A stretch of DNA of 64,000 bases from Celeribacter ethanolicus (GCF_001550095.1 NZ_LRUC01000008.1:1-64000), one strand, 5' to 3'; shown: positions 27,198-37,397, counted from the stretch's first letter. Program-made: numbers and translations. The notes: generated by a model not told the origin, from the letters alone.

Positions 27198-27698
27198 GTG
27201 GTCTCGAAAAAAGACACCATCGTCATTACCCTCATCACGGTGTTCGTCGTAACACCGGCCATTCTGGCGCTGACCGCGTATTTCGTGACAAGAAACCCAT
27301 CCCTGCGCCCGCTCGGCATCACGGTCGAACGATTAACCGAGGCCGGGCAGATCGAGAACAAGAGCCTGATCATCGCCGTGGTCGACATCGGCCAAGAGGC
27401 GAAGGCGACCAGCACCAGAGATCAGTACAAGACCGCCCTCGAAACCGCCTTTGCCCGCATGGAGGCGAAGGTTCAGGTCAAATTCCGCACCATCCCCGGC
27501 AGCCGTGAGGTGAACGTCACCTATCTCGTTGGAGAAAGCCGTATCGGCCCCTTTCCCATCGCCCGCGCCGCCGCCGGTGTCGCCGCCGCGACTCAGGCCG
27601 AGCGCATGGTCGTCGCCCAACGCAAAGCCGTCGAAAAGGAACAGGAACGCCGCGCCCAGATGAAACGCGACGGTTTCTGGCCTCATGTGCTGGAGTAA
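27198..27698 (+). CDS. Conserved hypothetical protein with N-terminal membrane anchor
   Basis: 166 residues from GTG 27198, preceded by AGGAGG 6 nt away. One hydrophobic segment at about 8-28 (IVITLITVFVVTPAILALTAYFV) should anchor it with the rest in the periplasm. The C-terminal ~40 residues are a charged helix (QRKAVEKEQERRAQMKRDG). No enzyme motif is seen and the family is not recognised. It follows ilvE by 93 nt on the same strand and may be read through. Confidence 0.6.
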   Translation: MVSKKDTIVITLITVFVVTPAILALTAYFVTRNPSLRPLGITVERLTEAGQIENKSLIIAVVDIGQEAKATSTRDQYKTALETAFARMEAKVQVKFRTIPGSREVNVTYLVGESRIGPFPIARAAAGVAAATQAERMVVAQRKAVEKEQERRAQMKRDGFWPHVLE

Positions 27699-27708
27699 TG
27701 GAAACGCT

Positions 27709-28626
27709 TTAAAGTGCGTCCGCCTTCTTGCGCTTGGCCGCACTGACCCCAAGCGCGCGCTCGCGCAGAATGATTACGATACCAGCAGCAATCACGATGG
27801 ACGCGCCCAAAAGCATCGGCTTCGTCGGCACGTCGCCAAACACCGCGTAACCGATGCCCAGAGCGAAGATCATCGAGGCATAATCGAACGGCGCAAGAAG
27901 CGAGGCATCGGCATAGCGATAACAGGAGGTCAGGAACACCTGCGCCACTCCGCCGATGAGACCGCCGAGGATCAGAAATACCAGAACCTTACCGCTCGGC
28001 ATCACCCATGGCGTGACGAACAGGGTCAAAAGCCCCGCAAACGTACAGGACATCGAAAACCAGAACACGATGGAGGTCGTGCTCTCCGTCCGCACCATAT
28101 TGCGCACATGGAGCTGAACGATGGCCGCCAGACAGGCGCCGCCCAGCGCCATCATCGCCCCAAGCTGCTCCTTCGGGTCCGGTGTGCCATGCAGCACCGT
28201 CATCCGTGGCGCAAGCACGATGGTCACCCCGATCAAGCCGGCGAATACGGCTGTGAACCGAAACAGACGCACGTCCTCCCCCGCGAACATCGCTGCGAAA
28301 ATCACCAGAAGCAGAGGCGAGGCATAGCCGATCACCGTCGCCTCGGGCAGCGGCAAAAGTGCCAGCGCCATGAAATTGAGAAACATCGCACTTGCGCCGA
28401 TCAGACCGCGCCAAAGATGCCCCATCGGTGATTTAACCCTGAGCCCTGCACGAAACTCACCACGCCCGGCAAGCCAGATGAAGATGATCGGCAAGGCAAA
28501 GAACGACCGGAAAAACACCGCCTCGCCCGCAGGCACCTCGTCGCTTGCGGCTTTCACAAGTGCTGCCATGATGACAAAATAGATCACGGAAGCGAGCTTG
28601 AGACCGATACCGCGAAACGGCTGCAT
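27709..28626 (-). CDS. EamA-family (DMT superfamily) transporter
   Basis: 305 residues, ten predicted transmembrane helices in two EamA repeats (about 8-140 and 150-290). Typical pieces are AGEAVFFRSFFALP in the first repeat and SCYRYADASLLAPFDYASMIFALGIGYAVFGDVPT in the second. Members export amino acids, nucleotides or other metabolites; the substrate is unknown. It starts 36 nt after the queG stop on the same strand, so it may end an mtgA-gst-queG-eamA run. Confidence 0.85.
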   Translation of the reverse strand: MQPFRGIGLKLASVIYFVIMAALVKAASDEVPAGEAVFFRSFFALPIIFIWLAGRGEFRAGLRVKSPMGHLWRGLIGASAMFLNFMALALLPLPEATVIGYASPLLLVIFAAMFAGEDVRLFRFTAVFAGLIGVTIVLAPRMTVLHGTPDPKEQLGAMMALGGACLAAIVQLHVRNMVRTESTTSIVFWFSMSCTFAGLLTLFVTPWVMPSGKVLVFLILGGLIGGVAQVFLTSCYRYADASLLAPFDYASMIFALGIGYAVFGDVPTKPMLLGASIVIAAGIVIILRERALGVSAAKRKKADAL

Positions 28627-28662
28627 GATGCGTCTCCTGTCAGGTGGGAATACGCCTGTGTG

Positions 28663-29703
28663 TCATTCCTCCGTCAGCCGCGCAACGGCCCATCGCGCCG
28701 CGTCGCGCACGGTGGGGTCGGCATCCTCGCACAACCCTGCCGCTACGTCACGCAAACCGGGCGAACCCGAATTTCCGATGGCATAGAGCACATTGCGTAC
28801 GAACCGATCCCGCCCAATCCGCGTGATCGGAGAGCCGGAAAACTTTTCCCGGAACGCCGCATCCTCCAGAAGCGCCAGTTCCGCCAGCGGGGGAGAAATC
28901 AAATCCGCCCGCGCCGCAAACCGCACCTCTTTCGCCTCCACCGCGAACTTGTTCCACGGGCATGCCGCCAGACAATCGTCACAACCGTAAATCCGGTTGC
29001 CCATTCGCGCGCGCAACTCTTCCTCCACCGGCCCGTGATGCTCAATCGTCAGGTACGAAATGCACCGCCGCGCGTCGATCTGATACGGCGCCGGAAACGC
29101 GCCCGTCGGACAAGCGTCGAGACAAGCACGACACGACCCGCAATGGGGCTTTTCCGCTGGATCAGGGTCGAAATCATGGGTCGTAAAAATCGCCCCGATA
29201 AAAAACCAATTACCCAGATCGCGAGACAGGAGATTGGTGTGCTTGCCCTGCCAACCAAGCCCGGCCTGCGCCGCCAAAGGTTTCTCCATCACCGGCGCCG
29301 TGTCGACGAAAACCTTGATCTCCGTCCCCTCACCGGCCTGCTCAATGAGCCAGCGCCCAAGCCGTTTGAGCCGCTTTTTGACGATGTCATGATAGTCCCG
29401 ATTGCGGGCATAGACCGAAATTGTGCCAGATTCGGGTCTATTAATCGCCTCCATCGGATCGTCATCCGGCGTATAGGCCTCCGCCAGCATGATCACCGAA
29501 CGCGCCTCCGGCCAAAGCGCACCGGGGTCCCCCCGCCACTGCATCCGCTCTTCCATCCAGCTCATCTGGCCATGCCGCCCCTCGGCGACAAAACGCTCCA
29601 AACGCTCCATCGCACCGGGAATCTCCGGACGCCCGAAAGAGACCTTGGAGAACCCTTCCTCCAAAGCCCGCGCGCGCACGATTTCCTTGTCCAACCCGGC
29701 CAA
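28663..29703 (-). CDS. queG: Epoxyqueuosine reductase
   Basis: 346 residues. It catalyses the last step of queuosine tRNA modification, reducing epoxyqueuosine in tRNA with a cobalamin cofactor and two 4Fe-4S clusters. The cluster ligands are [15 protein letters not shown] (about residue 185) and [14 protein letters not shown] (about 240). The N-terminal cobalamin-domain segment is [12 protein letters not shown]. The start is TTG at 29703, with AAAGGG about 7 nt upstream. B12 dependence is of interest because another operon here has a cobalamin riboswitch. Confidence 0.93.
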   Translation of the reverse strand: MAGLDKEIVRARALEEGFSKVSFGRPEIPGAMERLERFVAEGRHGQMSWMEERMQWRGDPGALWPEARSVIMLAEAYTPDDDPMEAINRPESGTISVYARNRDYHDIVKKRLKRLGRWLIEQAGEGTEIKVFVDTAPVMEKPLAAQAGLGWQGKHTNLLSRDLGNWFFIGAIFTTHDFDPDPAEKPHCGSCRACLDACPTGAFPAPYQIDARRCISYLTIEHHGPVEEELRARMGNRIYGCDDCLAACPWNKFAVEAKEVRFAARADLISPPLAELALLEDAAFREKFSGSPITRIGRDRFVRNVLYAIGNSGSPGLRDVAAGLCEDADPTVRDAARWAVARLTEE

Positions 29704-29790
29704 ACGAAGCCCTTTCTTTTGTCCGGAAATATCCTCGGGGGAAATTGCCCGAAGGACAAGGGGGGGGGCAGACAGCCCCCGGCATCGCGT

Positions 29791-30456
29791 TCAGAAATCG
29801 AGATCCGTGTAATGTGCCGGTGGCGGAAAACCCGACACCTGATCCGCCAGAAGCGAGCGGAACGACGGGCGCGATTTGATCTTGGCGTACCAATCCTTCA
29901 CCACATCGTGCCGGTTCCAGTCCACATCCGAGATATAATCGAGAGCAGACAGATGCGCGGCTGCCGCGAAATCGGCGAGCGTCATGGCATCGCCCGCCAG
30001 CCAGCGGCGCCGGTCCAGCAACCACGCCATGTAATCAAGGTGATACTTGATCGCCTTCGAGCCCGCCTTGACATTGGCCGCCACCGGATAGCCGGTCTTC
30101 ATCAACTTGCGGTTCACCCGCTCGTACAGAAGTTTCGACGTCACCTCATGGTGGAACTTGTCATCGAACCACGCCACCAGACGGCGCACCTCATAGCGCC
30201 CTTCGATATCCTTCGGCATCAAAGGTGGATTCGGGTAACGCTCTTCAAGGTATTCGCAAATCGGCGCGCTTTCCGACAAATGCATGTCGTCGATCCGCAG
30301 CACCGGCACTTTGCCCGCCGGGTTACGCCGCAGGAAATCCGCATCCTGTTCCCAGTACCGCTCTTCGACCAGCTCCACCTCGAGCTTCTTTTCCGCCAAG
30401 CAAAGACGCACCTTGCGGCAAAAAGGGGACAGGGGAACGTGGTATAGGCGGATCAT
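29791..30456 (-). CDS. Glutathione S-transferase family protein
   Basis: 221 residues. The N-terminal thioredoxin fold begins MIRLYHVPLSPFCRKVRLCLAEKK, with Ser and Cys near the active site. KVPVL supplies the cis-Pro, and LSESAPICEYLEERYP the glutathione-binding Glu-Ser pair. The C-terminal helical domain (about 90-210) includes LAGDAMTLADFAAAAHLSALDYI. ATG 30456 fits the family start; the frame is open upstream but without a ribosome-binding site. It lies between mtgA and queG on the same strand. The substrate is unknown. Confidence 0.87.
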   Translation of the reverse strand: MIRLYHVPLSPFCRKVRLCLAEKKLEVELVEERYWEQDADFLRRNPAGKVPVLRIDDMHLSESAPICEYLEERYPNPPLMPKDIEGRYEVRRLVAWFDDKFHHEVTSKLLYERVNRKLMKTGYPVAANVKAGSKAIKYHLDYMAWLLDRRRWLAGDAMTLADFAAAAHLSALDYISDVDWNRHDVVKDWYAKIKSRPSFRSLLADQVSGFPPPAHYTDLDF

Positions 30457-30505
30457 GATCTCTACTCGCGGTTTTCTCTCTACTTGCCGCAAGCCCCGCG
30501 GCAGT

Positions 30506-31225
30506 TCAATCCTCGAAACAGGACGCGCGCCCGTCTCGCGCAATTGTGGCCGCCCCATCCACGATCTGCGCAGCTCTTTGCCGAACGAAAGGACCCGGAT
30601 TTCCGGCATCGCGTGTCTTCGGCGACGGCAGGATCGCGGCAAGTCGGGCAGCTTGCGTCGCGGTCAAATCTTCGGGACCCACCCCGAAGTAATGCCGCGC
30701 AGCGGCTTCGGCGCCGAACACGCCTTCGTCGAACTCGGCGATATTGAGATACACTTCAAGAATCCGCTTCTTGCTCCAGCTCAGCTCGACCACGGGAGTG
30801 AGCAACGCCTCAAGCGCCTTGCGCGGCCAGCTCCGCCCATGCCATAGAAAGGCGTTTTTCACCGTCTGCTGGGTGATCGTGGATGCGCCGCGATTGCCCC
30901 CCTCGGAGATGGCGGACCGAATCGCCCCGAGATCGAATCCCCAGTGCTTACAGAAATTTGCGTCCTCCGCGGCGACCACGGCGCGGGCGAGATGCGGCGA
31001 CATCCGCTCGATCGGCGTCCATTGATAATCGACCATCTGCCCCTGACGCCCGCTTTCCGCCAACATGTAAAACGTCCCCGGCACCGGGATCACCGAATAG
31101 GACAGAATCCAAGCGAGCACGAGAATGAAAGCCAGAAGAATGCCGCGCAAGACACGGCGGCGCAGACGTTGAAACATGCCCACGGGCCTCGCGGAGTTCG
31201 TTTTGGATTTGCGCGTCTTAGCCAT
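30506..31225 (-). CDS. mtgA: Monofunctional peptidoglycan glycosyltransferase
   Basis: 239 residues. It polymerises lipid II into glycan strands without a transpeptidase domain. One N-terminal transmembrane helix (about 27-48) anchors it. The GT51 domain shows VAAEDANFCKHWGFD with the catalytic Glu (about residue 90), GASTITQQTVKNAFLWHGRSWPRKALE (second conserved region) and SKKRILEVYLNIAEFDEGVFGAEAAA. ATG 31225 is chosen as the first in-frame Met before the basic N-terminus; no strong ribosome-binding site is seen. Confidence 0.93.
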   Translation of the reverse strand: MAKTRKSKTNSARPVGMFQRLRRRVLRGILLAFILVLAWILSYSVIPVPGTFYMLAESGRQGQMVDYQWTPIERMSPHLARAVVAAEDANFCKHWGFDLGAIRSAISEGGNRGASTITQQTVKNAFLWHGRSWPRKALEALLTPVVELSWSKKRILEVYLNIAEFDEGVFGAEAAARHYFGVGPEDLTATQAARLAAILPSPKTRDAGNPGPFVRQRAAQIVDGAATIARDGRASCFED

Positions 31226-31283
31226 GGGGACGAGGAACCATGCGGGGCGCGGGGAGGTCAAGCCTCGGCTGCGTACACAAAAG

Positions 31284-31310
31284 AAAAAGCCCCCGAAACG
31301 GGGGCTTTTT
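31284..31310. terminator. Bidirectional terminator downstream of gltB
   Basis: AAAAAGCCCCC / GGGGGCTTTTT (31284-31294 and 31300-31310) with a 5-nt loop. It ends the gltDB transcript on the minus strand 19 nt beyond the gltB stop, and separates it from mtgA. Confidence 0.92.
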
Positions 31311-31328
31311 GCTGGATCGGTGTCGATT

Positions 31329-34300
31329 TCACTCGGCCGGAATCGCGCCTTTTTCAAGCGTAAGCGGCACCGGCAAGTGAATGAGCATCTCTTTCGGGCA
31401 GATCTGGAGGAAGTTGCCTTTCTCCTCGTCCCAGTGATCGAGAATTTCCTTCGCCTTGATGGAATGCGTTTCCTTGGCGTGACGTTCGATGAGTTCCTTG
31501 AGCTGGGTCTCCCAATGATCCACTGTGACCGGGCACGTCACGAGGGTCTCGAGGTTCATCAGGTCGAGCGCCTTGCCCTCCGGGTCGTAGAGATAGGCCA
31601 TACCGCCCGTCATCCCCGCCCCGAAGTTCGCGCCGATGGTGCCCAAGATCACCGCAATCCCGCCGGTCATGTATTCACAACCGTTGGAGCCGCAGCCCTC
31701 GATCACCACTTTCGCACCGGAATTGCGCACCGCGAACCGCTCGCCCGCACGACCAGCAGCAAAGAGATAGCCGTCGGTCGCGCCATAAAGCACGGTGTTG
31801 CCGATGATCGTGTTCTGATCGGCGATGAGCGGCGAATGCATCGGCGGACGCACCACTACGGTGCCGCCAGAGAGGCCCTTCGCCACATAGTCGTTGGCGT
31901 CACCCGATACTTCGATCTTGAGACCCGGCGCAGCGAAAGCGCCCAGCGACTGACCCGCAGAGCCCGTGAGTTTCACGGTCAGGTGGTCGGGCTGGAGGCT
32001 GTTGCGCATGCCGAATTTCGACACGATATGCGACGAGGTGCGCGTCCCGATGGTGCGAAGCGTGTTCTGCACCGCATAGGAGAGCTGCATCTTTTCGCCA
32101 TCGTTGAGGAAGCGTGCGGCATCCGACACGATCTGCGCATCGAGCGTATCCGGCACCGCATTGCGCGGTTTGGAACGGTCATAGACGATCCGGTCCGAAC
32201 CATCGACGGAGAGCAGAAGCGGGTTGAGGTCGAGATCGTCGAGATGTGCCGAGCCACGCGAAGTCTGGGTCAGAAGATCGGCACGACCGATGACTTCGTC
32301 CAGCGACCGCGCCCCGAGAGAGGCGAGCAGCTCACGCACTTCCTGCGCATAGAAGGTGATCAGGTTGACGACCTTGTCGGCATTGCCGGCAAACTTCGCA
32401 CGCAGGCGCTCGTCCTGGGTACAGACGCCGACCGGGCAGGTGTTCGACTGGCACTGACGCACCATGATACAGCCCATCGCGATCAGAGCGGCGGTGCCGA
32501 TGCCGTATTCCTCGGCGCCCATCATCGCCGCCATGACGATGTCGCGACCGGTGCGCAGACCGCCATCGGTACGAAGCGTCACACGATCCCGCAGGTTGTT
32601 CATCGCAAGCACCTGATGCGCCTCGGTGAGACCCATTTCCCACGGCAGACCGGCGAATTTGATCGAAGTCGCTGGCGAGGCGCCCGTGCCCCCGTTGTGA
32701 CCGGAGATCAGGATGATGTCGGCTTTCGCTTTCGCCACACCGGCGGCAATCGTACCGACGCCGGAGGAGGCCACGAGTTTCACCGTCACCTTGGCTTTCG
32801 GGTTGATCTGTTTCAGGTCATAGATGAGCTGCGCCAGATCTTCGATGGAGTAGATGTCATGGTGCGGCGGCGGCGAGATCAGCGTCACGCCTTTGGTCGA
32901 GTGCCGCAGCTTGGCGATGAGGTCGGTGACCTTCATCCCCGGAAGCTGACCACCCTCGCCCGGTTTCGCACCTTGGGCAACCTTGATCTCCAGCTCTTCG
33001 CAATGGATCAGGTATTCGGCGGTCACACCGAAACGACCCGACGCCACCTGTTTGATCTTCGCGGACGCGTTGTCACCATTGGGTTCCGGCGTGAAATCGT
33101 CCGGAGACTCACCGCCCTCACCCGAGTCGGATTTCGCCCCGATCCGGTTCATCGCGATGGACAGCGTGCGGTGCGCCTCGGGCGACAGCGCGCCCAGCGA
33201 CATCCCCGGCGTCACGAAGCGTTTGCGGATCGAGGTGATTGATTCCACCTCTTCGATCGGCACCGGTTTGCCGAGCGCTTTGAAGTCCAACAGATCGCGC
33301 AGATGGATCGGCGGCATCGACTGCATCTTAGCCGAATACTGCTTCCACATCTCATAGGATGCACGATCACAGGCCGATTGCAGCATGTGCATCGACTGCG
33401 CTTCCCATGCATGGGTCTCGCCCGATTTCCGCGCTTTGTAGAAGCCGCCGATCGGCAGCGTGTTGCCGCCAAGCCAGCCCTGTTTGTGCACGGCTTCGAG
33501 TTTGCGCTGAATGCCACCGACACCGATGCCGGAAATCCGCGAGTGCATCCCCGGGAAGAAATCCGCCACCATGGCGCGCGACAGGCCCACGGCCTCGAAG
33601 TTCAGACCACCGCGATAGGAGGAAATCACCGAAATCCCCATCTTCGCCATGATCTTCAACAGACCCGCATCCACCGCCGCACGATAGCGCGACACCGCTT
33701 CGGTCAGGGTGCAATCCAAGAGCCCGCGCTCGATACGATCCGCAATCGAATCCTCAGCCAGATAGGCGTTCACGATGGTCGCACCGCAGCCGATCAGCAC
33801 CGCGAAGTAATGCGGGTCGATACATTCGGCAGAGCGCACACCCAGCGAACAGAAGGTCCGCAGCCCCTTGCGCGTCAGCCAGCTATGCACCGCAGAGGTC
33901 GCGAGAATCATCGGCATCGCGATTTTCTCTTCGCTTTGCTTCTTGTCGCTCAGAATAATGTGACCGCCACCGGAGCGCACAGCCTCTTCGGCCTCCGCAC
34001 GGATGCGTTCCAGCCCGTCACGCAGCGCGTTCGGCCCGCCGTTCACCGGGAAGGTACAGTCGATCTCGGTCATCGGCGCATTGAAATGGCCTTTCAGCGC
34101 CTCGAACTGGGCATTGCCGACAAACGGGCTTTCCAGCACGAGAATCTCGGTCTGGGAGCTGTCCTCGTCGAGCACGTTCTTGAGGTTGCCGAACCGCGTT
34201 TTGAGCGACATCACGCGATATTCGCGCAAGCTGTCGATCGGCGGGTTGGTGACCTGAGAAAAGTTCTGGCGGAAGAAGTGGCTGAGCGGACGGTATTTCT

Positions 34301-35864
34301 CCGACAACACAGCCGCAGGCGTATCGTCGCCCATGGAAGCAAGCGCTTCCTTGCCGTCTTCGGCCATCGGAGCCAGCATCTGTTCCAGCTCTTCGATGGT
34401 GTAACCGGCCGCGATCTGACGCTTCTTAAGCTCGGCGCCGGTGAAAATCGCCGTCTCCTTCAGACCCGCAAGCTCTTCGTCCAGATCGACGATCTTGCCG
34501 ACCCAATCGCCAAAGGGCTGGGAATTCGCCAGACGGTTCTTGATGTCCACGTCGTGGTAAAGCTTGCCCTCGGCCATATCGACGGCCAGCAACTGCCCCG
34601 GACCCAGCGCGCCTTTTTCCACCACGGTCGCCTCGTCGGTCGGCACCATGCCCACCTCGGAGCCCGCGATCACAAGACCGTCACCGGTGACGACATAGCG
34701 CATCGGACGCAACCCGTTCCGGTCGAGACCGGCACAGACCCAGCGACCGTCGGTCATCGCCAATGCGGCCGGACCGTCCCACGGCTCCATCACGGAGTTC
34801 ACGTAGGAATACATGTCGCGCCACGCCTGCGGCAGTTCCTCGGCGTTTTTCGACCAGGCTTCGGGCACCAGCATGGTTTTCGCCATCGGTGCAGACCGCC
34901 CGGCACGCACCAGCACCTCGAAGACGGAATCGAGCGCGGCAGAGTCCGACGAGCCTTGCGGGATGATCGGCTTGATGTCCTCGGCCATGTCGCCGAAGGT
35001 CGACGAGGCCATGCGGATCTCGTGCGATTTCATCCAGTTGGTGTTGCCTTTGATCGTGTTGATCTCACCGTTATGCGCCAGCATGCGGAACGGCTGGGCC
35101 AGCCACCACTGCGGGAAGGTGTTGGTGGAATAGCGCTGGTGATAGATCGCGAAGGCGCTCTCGAACCGCTCGTCCATCAGGTCCGGGTAGAACACCGCGA
35201 CCTGTTCGGCCAGCATCATGCCTTTGTAGATGATCGAACGGCAGGACAGCGAACAGATGTAAAGCTCGCGCACACCGGCGGCCTGGGCGGCCTTCTCGAT
35301 CCGGCGGCGGATGACGTAAAGTTCGCGCTCGAACGTCTCTTCGTCCACGCCTTTGGAGTTGGAGATCAGGATTTGCTCGATCTCGGGACGCGTTGCATTG
35401 GCCTTCTCGCCCAGGCAGGACGTGTCCACCGGAACATGGCGCCAGCCGTAAATGTAATAGCCCATGCGGAGCACTTCGGTTTCCACGATGGTCCGGCAGG
35501 TCTCCTGCGCGGAGAAATCCGTGCGGGGCAGAAACACCTGACCCACGGCCAGCAATTCGCCGTGACGGGCTTCGTGCCCGGTACGGCGAATCTGGTCGCC
35601 AAAGAAATGGTGCGGGATCTGAACGTGGATGCCCGCGCCATCGCCGGTTTTGCCGTCGGCGTCCACGGCACCACGGTGCCAGATCGCTTTCAGCGCGGAT
35701 ATGCCGTTTTCCACGACCTTGCGGGATTTCGACCCGTCGATGGACACCACGAGACCCACCCCGCAGGAGGAGTGCTCGTCGTCTTCGCGGAACAGCGAGT
35801 GCTCCGCCATCCACTGGCGTTTCGCCTCTTCACGGGCGGCCCAGCTTTCATCAAATTTCGTCAT
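31329..35864 (-). CDS. gltB: Glutamate synthase (NADPH) large subunit
   Basis: 1511 residues, full length. It transfers the glutamine amide to 2-oxoglutarate, giving two glutamates, with ammonia channelled between domains. The class II glutaminase domain starts at C34 (SSCGVG) after a short propeptide of 33 residues. The FMN synthase domain and the 3Fe-4S motif CQSNTCPVGVC (about residue 1135) follow. The C-terminal GXGXG beta-helix is at about 1260-1450 (IIGNTVLYGATDGYLF and after). It lies 58 nt downstream of gltD in one operon and ends at a strong terminator. Confidence 0.97.
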   Translation of the reverse strand: MTKFDESWAAREEAKRQWMAEHSLFREDDEHSSCGVGLVVSIDGSKSRKVVENGISALKAIWHRGAVDADGKTGDGAGIHVQIPHHFFGDQIRRTGHEARHGELLAVGQVFLPRTDFSAQETCRTIVETEVLRMGYYIYGWRHVPVDTSCLGEKANATRPEIEQILISNSKGVDEETFERELYVIRRRIEKAAQAAGVRELYICSLSCRSIIYKGMMLAEQVAVFYPDLMDERFESAFAIYHQRYSTNTFPQWWLAQPFRMLAHNGEINTIKGNTNWMKSHEIRMASSTFGDMAEDIKPIIPQGSSDSAALDSVFEVLVRAGRSAPMAKTMLVPEAWSKNAEELPQAWRDMYSYVNSVMEPWDGPAALAMTDGRWVCAGLDRNGLRPMRYVVTGDGLVIAGSEVGMVPTDEATVVEKGALGPGQLLAVDMAEGKLYHDVDIKNRLANSQPFGDWVGKIVDLDEELAGLKETAIFTGAELKKRQIAAGYTIEELEQMLAPMAEDGKEALASMGDDTPAAVLSEKYRPLSHFFRQNFSQVTNPPIDSLREYRVMSLKTRFGNLKNVLDEDSSQTEILVLESPFVGNAQFEALKGHFNAPMTEIDCTFPVNGGPNALRDGLERIRAEAEEAVRSGGGHIILSDKKQSEEKIAMPMILATSAVHSWLTRKGLRTFCSLGVRSAECIDPHYFAVLIGCGATIVNAYLAEDSIADRIERGLLDCTLTEAVSRYRAAVDAGLLKIMAKMGISVISSYRGGLNFEAVGLSRAMVADFFPGMHSRISGIGVGGIQRKLEAVHKQGWLGGNTLPIGGFYKARKSGETHAWEAQSMHMLQSACDRASYEMWKQYSAKMQSMPPIHLRDLLDFKALGKPVPIEEVESITSIRKRFVTPGMSLGALSPEAHRTLSIAMNRIGAKSDSGEGGESPDDFTPEPNGDNASAKIKQVASGRFGVTAEYLIHCEELEIKVAQGAKPGEGGQLPGMKVTDLIAKLRHSTKGVTLISPPPHHDIYSIEDLAQLIYDLKQINPKAKVTVKLVASSGVGTIAAGVAKAKADIILISGHNGGTGASPATSIKFAGLPWEMGLTEAHQVLAMNNLRDRVTLRTDGGLRTGRDIVMAAMMGAEEYGIGTAALIAMGCIMVRQCQSNTCPVGVCTQDERLRAKFAGNADKVVNLITFYAQEVRELLASLGARSLDEVIGRADLLTQTSRGSAHLDDLDLNPLLLSVDGSDRIVYDRSKPRNAVPDTLDAQIVSDAARFLNDGEKMQLSYAVQNTLRTIGTRTSSHIVSKFGMRNSLQPDHLTVKLTGSAGQSLGAFAAPGLKIEVSGDANDYVAKGLSGGTVVVRPPMHSPLIADQNTIIGNTVLYGATDGYLFAAGRAGERFAVRNSGAKVVIEGCGSNGCEYMTGGIAVILGTIGANFGAGMTGGMAYLYDPEGKALDLMNLETLVTCPVTVDHWETQLKELIERHAKETHSIKAKEILDHWDEEKGNFLQICPKEMLIHLPVPLTLEKGAIPAE

Positions 35865-35922
35865 GTCGGATACCTTTCAGATAAAGGCGGCAGGGACCTC
35901 TCCCTGCCCTTTTGAAGTCGAA

Positions 35923-37356
35923 TTACTCAGCCGCCACAGCCGCGCTCTGATCGAGATACTCGACCATCGCATCGGCGGCTTCGCGACCGTCCCGGATCGC
36001 CCAGACCACAAGCGACGCGCCGCGCTGGATGTCGCCACAGACATAGACACCCTCGAGGTTGGTCGCATGGGTTTTGAAGTCGGCCATAACTGTGCCCCAA
36101 CGGGTAGTCTCAAGCTCTTCGACACCCCAGAGGTTCGGCAGATCTTCCGGCTCAAAACCAAGCGCCTTGATCACAAGATCGGCCTCTTCGATATAGTCGG
36201 CGCCCTCGATGATCTCAGGCGACTGACGCCCGGAAGCATCCGGCGCACCAAGGCGCATCTTCTGCACCATGACGCCTGTGACCGGATCGCCCGCAAAGCC
36301 TTTCGGCGCGGAGAGCCAGACGAATTCGACGCCTTCTTCCTCGGCGTTCTGGGTCTCGCGCTGAGACCCCGGCATGTTGGCACGGTCGCGACGATAGAGA
36401 CATTTGACCGAGGTCGCGCCCTGACGGATCGCGGTCCGCAAACAGTCCATCGCTGTGTCCCCGCCACCGATCACGACGACCTTCTTGCCAGCGGCGTTCA
36501 GCTCGCCACTCTCGTACTCTTCAACCTCATCGCCAAAGGACAGCTTGTTCGAGCAGGTGAGATAGTCGATCGCACGCACGATTCCGGCGGCACCGGCCCC
36601 CGGCCCCTTGAGATCGCGGGACTTGTAGACACCCGTGGCAATCAGCACGGCATCGTGTTTGCCGCGGATCGCATCGAAGGAAATGTCTTCGCCCACGTTG
36701 CAGTTCATCACGAACTCGACACCCGAATCCTCGAGCTGCTTGACGCGACGCAGGACGATGTCCTTCTCGAGCTTGAAACCCGGAATGCCATACATCATAA
36801 GTCCGCCGGCACGGTCCGAGCGTTCGTAGACCGTGACCTTGAGGCCCGCACGGCGCAGACGGTCTGCAGCGGCCAGCCCCCCCGGACCGGAGCCGATGAT
36901 GCCAACGCTTTCCTCGCGCTCGACAGCGGGTTTGATCAGCTCGACCCAACCTTCTTCCCAAGCCGTGTCGGTGATGTATTTTTCGACGGAACCGATGGTC
37001 ACAGTGCCGTGGCCGGACTGTTCAATGACGCAGTTGCCTTCGCAGAGACGGTCCTGCGGGCAGATGCGACCGCAGATTTCAGGGAAACTGTTGGTGGCCT
37101 GAGAAATCTCATAGGCCTCTTTCAGCCGTCCCGTTGCAGTCAGACGCAGCCAGTCGGGGATGTTGTTGTGCAGCGGGCAGTGGGTATGGCAGTAGGGCAC
37201 ACCGCATTGAGAACAGCGCGACGCCTGTTCCTTGGCTTTTTCATCCGCGAACTCGCCGTAGATTTCCAGAAAATCGTCCTTACGATCCTCCGCGTCCCGC
37301 TTGATCGGCATATCCCTGCCTACGGTCACGAATTTGAGCATCGGCTCTTTCGCCAT
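35923..37356 (-). CDS. gltD: Glutamate synthase small subunit
   Basis: 477 residues. It feeds electrons from NADPH through FAD to GltB. The N-terminal Fe-S ligands are C48, C51, C56 and C60 (CSQCGVPYCHTHC) and a second cluster around CGRICPQDRLCEGNC (about 102-116). The FAD motif GSGPGGLAAADRLRRAG is near 152, and the NADPH motif VIGGGDTAMDC near 298. In this operon gltD comes first and gltB second, opposite to the usual enterobacterial order. A TATAAT box lies 42 nt upstream of the start. Confidence 0.96.
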   Translation of the reverse strand: MAKEPMLKFVTVGRDMPIKRDAEDRKDDFLEIYGEFADEKAKEQASRCSQCGVPYCHTHCPLHNNIPDWLRLTATGRLKEAYEISQATNSFPEICGRICPQDRLCEGNCVIEQSGHGTVTIGSVEKYITDTAWEEGWVELIKPAVEREESVGIIGSGPGGLAAADRLRRAGLKVTVYERSDRAGGLMMYGIPGFKLEKDIVLRRVKQLEDSGVEFVMNCNVGEDISFDAIRGKHDAVLIATGVYKSRDLKGPGAGAAGIVRAIDYLTCSNKLSFGDEVEEYESGELNAAGKKVVVIGGGDTAMDCLRTAIRQGATSVKCLYRRDRANMPGSQRETQNAEEEGVEFVWLSAPKGFAGDPVTGVMVQKMRLGAPDASGRQSPEIIEGADYIEEADLVIKALGFEPEDLPNLWGVEELETTRWGTVMADFKTHATNLEGVYVCGDIQRGASLVVWAIRDGREAADAMVEYLDQSAAVAAE

Positions 37357-37397
37357 GACACCACATCTCCGAAGGTTGGTAAAATTGTCGAGGCCTC

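Noticed and set aside
33303-35915. An 870-codon plus-strand open frame
   Set aside because: Antisense to gltB, whose domains are unmistakable. The translated product is low-complexity in Arg, His and Gln.
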